From Pseudomonadota bacterium (GTDB taxonomy: Bacteria; Pseudomonadota; Alphaproteobacteria; Rickettsiales; SXRF01), in contig CAUJHR010000010.1 in assembly GCA_963205195.1 (NCBI GenBank), forward strand, positions 1 through 64,000: a stretch of 64,000 bases of DNA, read 5' to 3'. The position numbers and the translations under genes are program-made. Under the pieces are notes generated by a model that was not told the DNA's origin, ran no database searches, and saw nothing but the letters and a program-made list of their open reading frames with translations. Positions 56,985-64,000 of this stretch are shown one piece after another; position 1 is the first letter of the stretch; every line of letters starts with the position of its first letter.

Positions 56985-57026
56985 AAACTGGTAGCAATAA
57001 CAGTAAATATATGGTTAGCATCTATT

Positions 57027-58094
57027 ATGCCTGACTTATTTACTATAATTCGCCCACTTCTTCATGCACTTCCCCCAGAATTAGCGCATCAAGCAAGCCT
57101 TAAAGCATTAAAATGCGGATTCTTGCCCGCAAATAAGCCCGCTACAAGCCCTATACTTAGCCAGAATATATTGGGCTTGGAATTCAAAACGCCTCTTGGA
57201 ATTGCTGCGGGGTTTGATAAAAATGCGGAAGTGGTAAATCCTTTGCTTATGCAAGGTTTTTCTTTCATAGAAGCCGGAACTGTTACCCCTCTTCCTCAGG
57301 CTGGTAATGATAAGCCCCGTATTTTCCGATTGACTGAAGACAATTCGATCATTAATCGCCTTGGGTTCAATAATCATGGGCTTGATATTTTTGTTAAAAA
57401 TTTTTCTAAGCATAATAAAAAATTTGGCATAGCAGGAGCTAATATTGGAAAGAACAGGGATACAGAAGATGCAGCTGTAGATTATGTGAAAGGATTGACT
57501 GCCATTTATCCATATGCCGATTACATAACCATAAATATCTCATCACCAAATACAAAAGGGCTTCGCGACCTGCAAAAGCGCGCATCTCTCTCCCCCCTTC
57601 TCGCAGAGATATCTAAAGCGCGGGAGCAAGCAATAAATACCTACAATAAAAAAATCCCTATATTTTTAAAAATATCACCAGACATTGATGGAAAAGAATG
57701 TGAGAATATAGCAGAAGCCATAATTTCAAACGGCGTTGATGGGTTGATAATAAGTAATACAACTATTTCTCGCCCCGAATTCTTAAAATCTGCCAGGCGC
57801 AGTGAAACAGGTGGATTAAGTGGTCCCCCGTTATTCGCATCGTCTACCAAAACGTTAGCTAATATGTATAAAATAACTAAAGGGAAAATACCGATTATTG
57901 GTGTCGGTGGCATAGCCTCACCCGAAGATGCATACATTAAAATCCGGGCAGGCGCATCGCTAATCCAGATGTATACAGCGCTTGTTTACCAAGGATTAGG
58001 GCTTGTACGCTCTATTAATGATAAATTGCCTATCATGCTGGAACGTGACGGCTTTAAAAATATCAGCGAAGCAATAGGCAGCGATATTAATTGA
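57027..58094 (+). CDS. pyrD: Dihydroorotate dehydrogenase (quinone)
   Basis: A 355-residue class 2 enzyme that oxidises dihydroorotate to orotate with quinone as acceptor. The N-terminal helical extension (residues 1-50) that attaches to the membrane is present. The flavin barrel shows GIAAGFDKNAEVVN near 62, RLGFNNHG near 112, NISSPNTKGLRDLQ near 172, GVDGLIISNTTISRPE near 237, and GVGGIASPEDAYIKIRAGASLIQMYTALVYQG near 295. It overlaps the DUF2155 gene by 8 bases at its 3' end. Confidence 0.96.
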   Translation: MPDLFTIIRPLLHALPPELAHQASLKALKCGFLPANKPATSPILSQNILGLEFKTPLGIAAGFDKNAEVVNPLLMQGFSFIEAGTVTPLPQAGNDKPRIFRLTEDNSIINRLGFNNHGLDIFVKNFSKHNKKFGIAGANIGKNRDTEDAAVDYVKGLTAIYPYADYITINISSPNTKGLRDLQKRASLSPLLAEISKAREQAINTYNKKIPIFLKISPDIDGKECENIAEAIISNGVDGLIISNTTISRPEFLKSARRSETGGLSGPPLFASSTKTLANMYKITKGKIPIIGVGGIASPEDAYIKIRAGASLIQMYTALVYQGLGLVRSINDKLPIMLERDGFKNISEAIGSDIN

Positions 58095-58620
58095 TTTCTA
58101 TATCTTTGCGGTACTCGCAGGATATAACTGTAATATCATAAACAGGATGTTCCAGGCTGGAAAGTCCGGGGCTGGAAGAAAGCATCCAGCCTAAGAATAT
58201 CTGCCTTGGAGCTTCACCGGAGCGGATTTCCCGTATTTCTAAAAGCGCTGCATTTTCCGGACGTTCATCAGGAGATGATTTCCAGCATTTACGCACTATT
58301 ATTTCAAGATTTTCGAAATTTGATAATGTACCAAGCGGCGCCTCAAAAGTAGAAACCCGGCCAATAACTTTGTTCAGTCCCTGCAGTATAGCTACGTTGC
58401 TTTCAATTTGCTTTTCATCATCTGGCTGCTGCTTTTCCTTCTTCACCTTTTCCTGTTTTTGTAATTTAGGAGAGGCATCCGCAGGTGTTTTTTCATCAGG
58501 GACAGATTCATCGTCACCAGACTCACTGGCTGGTATATCCATGGTCTGGGCTTTAACAGAAATATCAATGGAGGGTAAAGCACCCATAAAAAGCAATAAT
58601 AAAGCAAAGTGCTTTTTCAT
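58087..58620 (-). CDS. DUF2155-family periplasmic protein
   Basis: The ATG at 58620 (MKKHFALLLLFMGALPS) gives a signal peptide and is 4 bases after the mlaD stop; the track start at 58704 lies inside mlaD. The 177-residue protein has an acidic/lysine-rich linker (about 30-75) and the DUF2155 domain from residue 85 (LNKVIGRVSTFEAPLGTLSNFENLEIIVRKCWKS, then FLGWMLSSSPGLSSLEHPVYDITVISC). Such genes recur near mlaD and NDUFA12 in alphaproteobacteria. Confidence 0.88.
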   Translation of the reverse strand: MKKHFALLLLFMGALPSIDISVKAQTMDIPASESGDDESVPDEKTPADASPKLQKQEKVKKEKQQPDDEKQIESNVAILQGLNKVIGRVSTFEAPLGTLSNFENLEIIVRKCWKSSPDERPENAALLEIREIRSGEAPRQIFLGWMLSSSPGLSSLEHPVYDITVISCEYRKDIEIN

Positions 58621-58624
58621 TGCA

Positions 58625-59116
58625 TCACGGTGTAGCGGTAGCTGGCGCAGGAGCTGCCGATTTGTTTTTATCGACACCACCGCCGCTGAACATGAATTTA
58701 CCAATCATTTCTTCAAGGTTTACTGCTGATTGGGTAAATGAAATCTTATCACCGCCAGCAAGCATTTTTTCTTCGCCACCGGGTGTGATCTGTATATATT
58801 TTTCACCCAGCAAACCGCTGCTTACAACAGATGCCGAGGAATCTTTTGGGATCTGGGTTGCATTTCTTATCTGCATGGAAATTACAGCTTCATAGCTGTT
58901 TGGATCAAGCTTAAGGTTGCTCACTGTCCCGACTTTTATTCCGCCAATACGCACATCACTGCCCAGTGCGATACCAGAAGCGTTGGAGAAATTAGCATTT
59001 ACAGTATAGCCTTCTTCAATACGCATGCCGCTACCATTATAGGCAAATGCCAAAAACACGCCAGCAACTAGTAAAATCACGGCCCCAGTAATGGTTTCTA
59101 TAATATTTTTCTGCAT
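58625..59116 (-). CDS. mlaD: MlaD-family phospholipid-binding protein
   Basis: A 163-residue protein with an N-terminal transmembrane helix (about 9-27) and one MCE domain (YTVNANFSNASGIALGSDVRIGGIKVGTVSNLKLDPNSYEAV). It should form the hexameric periplasmic ring of the Mla transporter, together with MlaE and MlaF, encoded at 19-21 kb. The C-terminal tail after the domain is short. It is followed by DUF2155 after 4 bases. Confidence 0.9.
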   Translation of the reverse strand: MQKNIIETITGAVILLVAGVFLAFAYNGSGMRIEEGYTVNANFSNASGIALGSDVRIGGIKVGTVSNLKLDPNSYEAVISMQIRNATQIPKDSSASVVSSGLLGEKYIQITPGGEEKMLAGGDKISFTQSAVNLEEMIGKFMFSGGGVDKNKSAAPAPATATP

Positions 59117-59125
59117 AATTTTTCC

Positions 59126-59482
59126 TTATTTAGGTACCCACGCTTCATAAGCAGCAGTAGATTTAGCATGTATACCCTCTGCCTGCAATGAGCCAGTTTG
59201 AGTGAAAGCATTTTTTGTACCTGTGAGGTTTGGAAGATGTGGCTTCTGCCATTCATAAGGCCTGGTATTATTTTCCGCGGGTGATTTATTAGTTGAATAA
59301 TGAAGCCATCCAAACCATTTTGCAGGGACCTTGCTTGGCTCAGCCATTCCTTTATATATCACCCAACGTTTTGCGATCCCATGTTTAGTATCTTTTTTTT
59401 CAGTGTAGTAGCGGTTGCCGAATTCATCTTCGCCAACCAGTTTACCATTAAAATAAGTATAAAGACGGGTAGTTATAGTCAT
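59126..59482 (-). CDS. NDUFA12-like complex I accessory subunit
   Basis: A 118-residue protein. GKLVGEDEFGNRYYTEKK near residue 13 and KRWVIYKGMAEPSKVPAKWFGWLHYSTNKSPAE near 38 are the core of NADH-ubiquinone oxidoreductase subunit NDUFA12 (B17.2), followed by RPYEWQKPHLPNLTGT. This supernumerary subunit occurs in alphaproteobacteria and mitochondria. It lies 1 base from rpoD and 9 bases from mlaD on the same strand. No other complex I subunit genes are in the window. Confidence 0.93.
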   Translation of the reverse strand: MTITTRLYTYFNGKLVGEDEFGNRYYTEKKDTKHGIAKRWVIYKGMAEPSKVPAKWFGWLHYSTNKSPAENNTRPYEWQKPHLPNLTGTKNAFTQTGSLQAEGIHAKSTAAYEAWVPK

Positions 59483-59483
59483 A

Positions 59484-62012
59484 TCAATAATCCAGGAAAC
59501 TTCTTAGCTTACGTGAACGTGAAGGGTGTTTGAGCTTACGCAACGCCTTCGCCTCAATCTGGCGGATACGTTCGCGGGTTACCGAAAATTGCTGCCCTAC
59601 TTCCTCAAGAGTATGGTCGGTATTCATTCCGATACCGAAACGCATACGTAAAACACGCTCTTCTCGCGGTGTAAGCGAAGCAAGTATACGGGTAGTGGTT
59701 TCACGCAAGTTTGATTGTATAGCGGCATCAAGCGGTAATACTGCATTTTTATCTTCAATAAAATCACCAAGGTGCGAATCCTCCTCATCACCGATTGGTG
59801 TTTCCAGCGAAACCGGTTCCTTGGCGATCTTCATAACTTTACGCACCTTATCAAGCGGCATAACAAGACGCTCAGCAAGCTCTTCAGGTGTTGGCTCACG
59901 CCCGATTTCATGCAGCATCTGTCTTGAGGTACGTACGATTTTATTTATGGTTTCGATCATATGCACCGGTATACGGATCGTACGTGCCTGGTCTGCTATA
60001 GAACGAGTTATAGCCTGGCGTATCCACCATGTTGCATAGGTAGAGAATTTATAACCGCGGCGATATTCAAATTTATCCACCGCTTTCATAAGACCGATAT
60101 TTCCTTCCTGTATAAGATCAAGGAATTGCAGGCCGCGGTTGGTATATTTTTTAGCAATGGAAATAACAAGACGCAAATTAGCTTCTATCATTTCTTTTTT
60201 AGCGCGGTTAGTTTCGCGCTCACCTTTTTGAACGGCCATAATCATGCGCTTGAATTCACCAATATCAAGCCCGGCAGAACCGGCAATTTTGGCAATTTCA
60301 CCGCGTATTTCATCAATTTCAGCGGCATCCTTGCTTACGAATTCTTTCCAGCCTTTATCAGTGCGCTTGCTTATTGTATCCAGCCAGTCCGGCGAAAGTT
60401 CATTTCCTATATAGCTTTCAAGGAATAATTTACGGTTTACCTTGCGGTGTTCTGCAAGACGCAGCAAACGCCCTTCAAGGGTCATAAGCTGCTTGTTAAT
60501 ATCATACAATTTCAGGATAAGGCTTTCAACGCGCAGGATGGTAAAACGCACACCCAGCATAAGCTCCACTAATTCGCGATGAAGCTTCTGGTAATTCTTT
60601 TCATCTTCCTTGCTATATTTACCATCGCCAAAGGATTTATTCATGCGCTTTTCCTGAAGCACGCGCATCTTTTTGCTTATCTTCGCAAACTGGTCGAGGG
60701 TTTCAAGTATTTGCGGTTTAAGCGCACTTTCCATCGCAAGCAGGGAAACGGAGCCATCATCTTCTTCCTCATCACCTTCGTCAGAACCGTGCGTTTCTTC
60801 TAATTCTTCGCCATCATCTTCTTCTATTTCTTCTTCATCCTCTTCTTCATCATCCCTAGCTGATATCTTAGAAGAAACTGCAGGCATGCTGGGAACAACG
60901 CTTCCTGTATATTCACCGCTTTCATTGCCGGCGCCATAAGTAGCATCAAGATCGATAATATCACGCAGTAAAATTGTCCCTGCATCAAGCTCATCACGCC
61001 ATGAGAGGATTTCCTTCATAACCATTGGGCATTCGCAAAGTGCGCTGATTACAACTTCTCGCCCGGATTCTATGCGCTTAGCAATTTCTATTTCACCTTC
61101 GCGTGAAAGCAGCTCAACATTCCCCATTTCGCGCAGATACATGCGTACCGGATCATCCGACCTGCCGACATTTTCTATTTCTTCCGAAGCTTCAGCGCCT
61201 TCTGCACGGTCAGCCGGGTCAGTTGCAGGGTCTTCTTCAACTACATTAATATCCGCCTGCGCCAGCGCGCTGATAGCGCCATCAATTGCTTCCGGTGAAA
61301 ATTCGTCAGAGGGCAAAACCGCATTAAGCTCGTCATAGGTTATGAATCCACGCGCCTTACCCATAGATAATAATTTGCGTACTATAGCCTGCTGCAAATC
61401 TTCTTTGCTTACTGGTTTAATTTCCTTGGCCTTGGATTCTTTCACTTTAACTTCTTTGGACTTAGAATCTTTTTCAATTTTATTTTTACTCATCGTGGAT
61501 GCGGGCTTCTTTTCAGCTGGTGATTTAGTAGATATTATAACTTCTGTATGGCGTTGCAGTGTTTTTATAGCTTTGTTTTTTTTGTTCTCTGCTGCTTTTA
61601 AAGACACCTTGCCCTTAGGTGCAGCAGGCAATGTTTTTTTAGCAGCAGCAGACTTTAATAAAGGTTTTACCGCAGGTTTCAAGGCTTTTCCTTTATTATT
61701 TGCAACATTATTTTTTGAAGGAAGTTTTTTTACTGCCATTTTTTTAATAACAGTTTTTTTAGATGCGGATTTATTTACAACTTGCTGCTTGCTTTTTGGT
61801 TTGCCCTTTGCTCTAATTCCTGATGTAGGCTTTGCAGATTTTTTCTGTGCAGTTTTCCCTATCATTTTTACAGGCTTCCCGGGAGCAGTTTTTTTTGCTA
61901 CCGGTTTTTTAATGGCAGGTTTTTTTACTGCAGTATTTTTTTTTGCTGTATTTTTGCTCATATTTGTTTCATTGCCTTTTTTTTCTTTCGCATCCAACCA
62001 CAACCACCACAT
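59484..62012 (-). CDS. rpoD: RNA polymerase sigma-70 factor with a long basic N-terminal extension
   Basis: The principal sigma factor. Region 1.1 starts near residue 200 ([26 protein letters not shown]), region 1.2 near 285 ([11 protein letters not shown]), and region 2 near 620 ([26 protein letters not shown]...). Region 4 is at the C-terminus ([15 protein letters not shown]). About 165 Lys/Ala/Pro-rich residues precede region 1.1, a histone H1-like extension that is unusual for RpoD. ATG 62012 follows AGGAG at 5 bases; ATG 61961 (MSKNTAKKN) is an alternative. Length is 842 residues from 62012. Confidence 0.95.
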   Translation of the reverse strand: MWWLWLDAKEKKGNETNMSKNTAKKNTAVKKPAIKKPVAKKTAPGKPVKMIGKTAQKKSAKPTSGIRAKGKPKSKQQVVNKSASKKTVIKKMAVKKLPSKNNVANNKGKALKPAVKPLLKSAAAKKTLPAAPKGKVSLKAAENKKNKAIKTLQRHTEVIISTKSPAEKKPASTMSKNKIEKDSKSKEVKVKESKAKEIKPVSKEDLQQAIVRKLLSMGKARGFITYDELNAVLPSDEFSPEAIDGAISALAQADINVVEEDPATDPADRAEGAEASEEIENVGRSDDPVRMYLREMGNVELLSREGEIEIAKRIESGREVVISALCECPMVMKEILSWRDELDAGTILLRDIIDLDATYGAGNESGEYTGSVVPSMPAVSSKISARDDEEEDEEEIEEDDGEELEETHGSDEGDEEEDDGSVSLLAMESALKPQILETLDQFAKISKKMRVLQEKRMNKSFGDGKYSKEDEKNYQKLHRELVELMLGVRFTILRVESLILKLYDINKQLMTLEGRLLRLAEHRKVNRKLFLESYIGNELSPDWLDTISKRTDKGWKEFVSKDAAEIDEIRGEIAKIAGSAGLDIGEFKRMIMAVQKGERETNRAKKEMIEANLRLVISIAKKYTNRGLQFLDLIQEGNIGLMKAVDKFEYRRGYKFSTYATWWIRQAITRSIADQARTIRIPVHMIETINKIVRTSRQMLHEIGREPTPEELAERLVMPLDKVRKVMKIAKEPVSLETPIGDEEDSHLGDFIEDKNAVLPLDAAIQSNLRETTTRILASLTPREERVLRMRFGIGMNTDHTLEEVGQQFSVTRERIRQIEAKALRKLKHPSRSRKLRSFLDY

Positions 62013-62323
62013 AACATCTCCTGCGCGAACTGTAGGGTTAGCGAAATCTAAGATTATGGGAACATTTAAAACACATGTATAACAATTATTGGGATATTTT
62101 CCAGCGCGCCACCTAAACAGCCTAGAGATAAGGCTTTTTTTAAAAAATTCAATAGTTTTCTCAAAATTTCACCATTTTCATTAAATATTTAAGCATAAAA
62201 TATTCAAAATTAATTTAAAAAATTAATAAAATCTTATATTATTATTGAAATAGTATATTTAAGCTATAATAGCTGTTAGCTACCAAGATAGCTGTTTAAC
62301 AACTTGTTTTAAAGGAAAATACA
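62013..62323. other. Intergenic region between rpoD and the Flp pilin gene
   Basis: A 311-base, mostly AT-rich divergent gap with no gene. Contents seen: the AGGAG of rpoD near 62017-62023, a short AGCCT/AGGCT hairpin with seven T bases near 62119-62141, and the promoter region of the pilin gene (TATAAT at 62275, then two copies of AGCTGTT). The AT-rich stretch 62150-62260 has no other clear structure. Confidence 0.6.
62275..62280 (+). promoter_or_regulatory. TATAAT -10 element for the Flp pilin gene
   Basis: A perfect -10 hexamer about 44 bases upstream of the pilin ATG. No good -35 is seen at 16-18 bases, so the promoter may need an activator. It overlaps the AGCTATAATAGCT palindrome. Confidence 0.4.
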
Positions 62324-62497
62324 ATGAAATCACTAGCAAATTTTTTTAGTTCCGAAGATGGCGCAACCGCCATTGAATACGCACTGATCGCCGCCTTAGT
62401 TTCAATTGTTGCAATCCTAGCTATGGGCAGCGTAGGGAACAACGTAAAAAACTCTTTTAGCAAGGTTTCAAGCTCACTTTCTTCTGCTAACCGTTAA
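62324..62497 (+). CDS. Flp-type pilin
   Basis: A 57-residue protein below the track's length limit. It has the Flp pattern: a short leader with FFSSEDGATAIEYALIAALVSIVAILAM, where the cleavage site G-A precedes the EY pair, followed by a single hydrophobic helix and a serine-rich tail. Flp pilins are assembled by Tad systems, none of which is in this window. The ribosome-binding site AAAGGAA lies 8 bases upstream. It is inserted between the divergent rpoD and the convergent dnaG. Confidence 0.9.
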   Translation: MKSLANFFSSEDGATAIEYALIAALVSIVAILAMGSVGNNVKNSFSKVSSSLSSANR

Positions 62498-62515
62498 TAA
62501 TAGCAGGCTCCCAGA

Positions 62516-64000
62516 TTAAGCGACTTCAGTTTCGTCATTAGCAAAGTTACGCTGGGAGCGTGCCTGCTTAACGGCATTTTGCAGCTCGATCATTCTCTTA
62601 TAGCTATCTTCATCCATTGATGAACTGATACATTCCTGCAGCTCTTTAAATTCATATTCCAGATGCGCTATTTCATAAGCGGAAATAGCTTCATTCCATA
62701 GCAGCAAAGCATCATTTTCATTCATTGTTTCCTTGTACGGGAATTTAATATTATCGCCCAGGATCTGAATTGCCTGGCTGTCGCCCAACTGCTCATTTAT
62801 GTATGCTATGAATAATTCGCGGTTATCAATATCGCAGTTATGGGCTGCAAGAAGCAATATATTACGTAATACACTCATATAATGTGACTTTATATCAAGC
62901 CGTGATAGGGTTTCTTCTATATTGCTTTTATGCAGTAATTTTGGAAATTGTATAAGCACATTAAGAAGCCTTGCTGCCACAATTTCCAATGCTGCCGAAT
63001 GATGCTGCGCTATCATATGTTCAATATGCGGCGAACGTGTGGTTGCCTGGGCAGCAGGTTGCTGTTGGCGCCCCGCCGGTTTTCCAATTTGCTTTTTATC
63101 GTAAATTTTAGGGCCGGCGGCTGGAAGCGACCATAACTGCTTACGGAAGTGGTTAAGGTAATGCTGCCTAACTGTGTCATCACTGATTTTTGCCGCAAGC
63201 TTCTGGCAGGCGTCATCAAGCCCTGCCCTGCCCTCAGGCAAATCCAACCTATACTGGATAACCAGCGTATCCCATAAAACCTGCGAAAGCCTGCGCGAAG
63301 CAAGGAGTATCTTCTCAAAACTTGCCTTGCCATGCTTCTGTATATAAGTATCGGGGTCTTCCCCCAATGGGAGTACTGCATAGCGCAATGAATAATTTGG
63401 CTTAATATGGGGCAGTGCGATTTCCGCAGCCCTCAACATAGCACGCTTTCCTGCATTATCGGCATCAAGGCATAATACCGGCTCTTTTGCAACCTGCCAT
63501 AAAAGGCGTAAATGTTCAGGCGTTATCGCTGTACCCAAAGTAGCTACGCTATAGGTGACGCCAGCCTGTGCGCTCATTATAACATCCATGTAACCTTCCA
63601 TGACGACTATCATATTACCGTCACGCGCAGGGCGTTTTGCCTGGTCCAGGTTAAAGAGCATTTCGCCTTTTTTAAACAATGGTGTTTCCGGCGAATTCAA
63701 ATATTTAGGCATGTTTTTATTGCCATCGTTACTTGCCAGCAACCGTCCGCCGAACGCCACCACTTTGCCTGAAACATTGCGTATGGGGAACATCACCCTG
63801 CCACGGAATCTGTCATAAGCAGCTCCATTTTCAGCAACAAAAATTAACCCAGCTTCTGCCTGCATAGCCTGCGTAAAACCAGACTTCGTCAAATACTGGT
63901 TAAGCAAAGAACGTTCTTCCGGCGCATAGCCAACCCTGAACTGGCGGATAGTTTCAGGGTGCAATCCGCGCTTTTCAATATAATCCTTGGCAAGCATCCC
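62516..64000 (-). CDS. dnaG: DNA primase, C-terminal part (5' end off window)
   Basis: The frame runs off the right edge (493 or more residues seen). The catalytic TOPRIM segment VVMEGYMDVIMSAQAGVTYSVATLG near the middle, with preceding FRGRVMFPIRNVSGKVVAFGGR and VLCLDADNAGKRAML, is diagnostic of DnaG. The zinc-binding N-terminal domain lies outside the window. The C-terminal part (helicase-binding region) ends near VEVAN-like residues at 62516. dnaG next to rpoD is a classic arrangement. Confidence 0.95.
   Translation of the reverse strand, partial: GMLAKDYIEKRGLHPETIRQFRVGYAPEERSLLNQYLTKSGFTQAMQAEAGLIFVAENGAAYDRFRGRVMFPIRNVSGKVVAFGGRLLASNDGNKNMPKYLNSPETPLFKKGEMLFNLDQAKRPARDGNMIVVMEGYMDVIMSAQAGVTYSVATLGTAITPEHLRLLWQVAKEPVLCLDADNAGKRAMLRAAEIALPHIKPNYSLRYAVLPLGEDPDTYIQKHGKASFEKILLASRRLSQVLWDTLVIQYRLDLPEGRAGLDDACQKLAAKISDDTVRQHYLNHFRKQLWSLPAAGPKIYDKKQIGKPAGRQQQPAAQATTRSPHIEHMIAQHHSAALEIVAARLLNVLIQFPKLLHKSNIEETLSRLDIKSHYMSVLRNILLLAAHNCDIDNRELFIAYINEQLGDSQAIQILGDNIKFPYKETMNENDALLLWNEAISAYEIAHLEYEFKELQECISSSMDEDSYKRMIELQNAVKQARSQRNFANDETEVA

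Noticed and set aside
61342-62082. 246-residue plus-strand ORF opposite rpoD
   Set aside because: It is a mirror of the Lys/Ala-rich rpoD extension, hydrophobic from TTT/GCT codons, with no plausible start or family.
62119-62141. AGCCT/AGGCT hairpin with seven T bases as a plus-strand terminator
   Set aside because: No plus-strand gene precedes it and the stem is only 5 bp, so it is noted in the intergenic entry but not called.

Overview
The window reads as an ordinary chromosomal segment of an AT-leaning alphaproteobacterium. The lineage is inferred from gene content: a mitofilin (Mic60-type) gene between hemD and hemY, an NDUFA12-type complex I accessory subunit, a MipZ-like division-site ATPase, a HemY with a C-terminal metal-ribbon, the rpmH-rnpA-yidD-yidC-engB block, a hisB-DUF2628-hisH-hisA-hisF-hisE run, the flgB-flgC-fliE-fliQ set and neighbouring dnaG and rpoD. 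I cannot place it at order level from the sequence alone. I see no prophage, transposase, integrase or CRISPR array.

Layout. 1-4.5 kb: end of sucC, sucD and sucA (TCA cycle), then an orphan gene. 4.6-6.2 kb: prfC. 6.3-12.5 kb: a tightly packed plus-strand run (lipoprotein, obgE, proB, pdxJ, acpS, hemD, mitofilin, hemY), mostly with TAATG or ATGA junctions. 12.5-15 kb: panB and a sensor kinase on minus. 15-21 kb: rpmH to engB, argB, mlaE and mlaF. 21-26 kb: EF-hand protein, HIT protein and the histidine genes on minus. 26-28.2 kb: a likely iron-uptake cluster (outer-membrane protein, FTR1 permease, cupredoxin) with a Fur-box-like site. 28.4-38 kb: gltA, mipZ, a TSUP permease, rpiB, glyA, nrdR, ribD-ribE-ribB/A-ribH-nusB. 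38-39.4 kb: two small envelope proteins and two tRNAs plus a tRNA fragment. 39.5-45 kb: carA, an inserted four-helix-bundle gene, carB, greA. 45-50 kb: pterin dehydratase, flagellar genes, rsmA, an orphan gene and a CobD/CbiB-like protein. 50-57 kb: patatin phospholipase, sensor kinase, PilU- and PilT-like ATPases, an OstA/LptA-like plus TPR protein. 57-64 kb: pyrD, DUF2155, mlaD, NDUFA12, rpoD, a Flp pilin gene and the 3' part of dnaG.

Most genes are housekeeping. The most unusual signal is a four-helix-bundle (23S rRNA IVP family) gene sitting between carA and carB. It is flanked by inverted arrays of an AGGATTC-type heptamer that also encode the C-terminal tails of CarA and of the inserted protein. 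A hairpin masks its ribosome-binding site, so it looks like a small element domesticated inside an operon with its reading frames coupled. Several other palindromic intergenic elements (12.5, 25.1, 29.7, 44.9 and 46.7 kb) and a truncated tRNA-Val copy at 39.2 kb suggest a genome carrying multiple families of small non-autonomous repeats, some of which provide stop codons for their neighbours.
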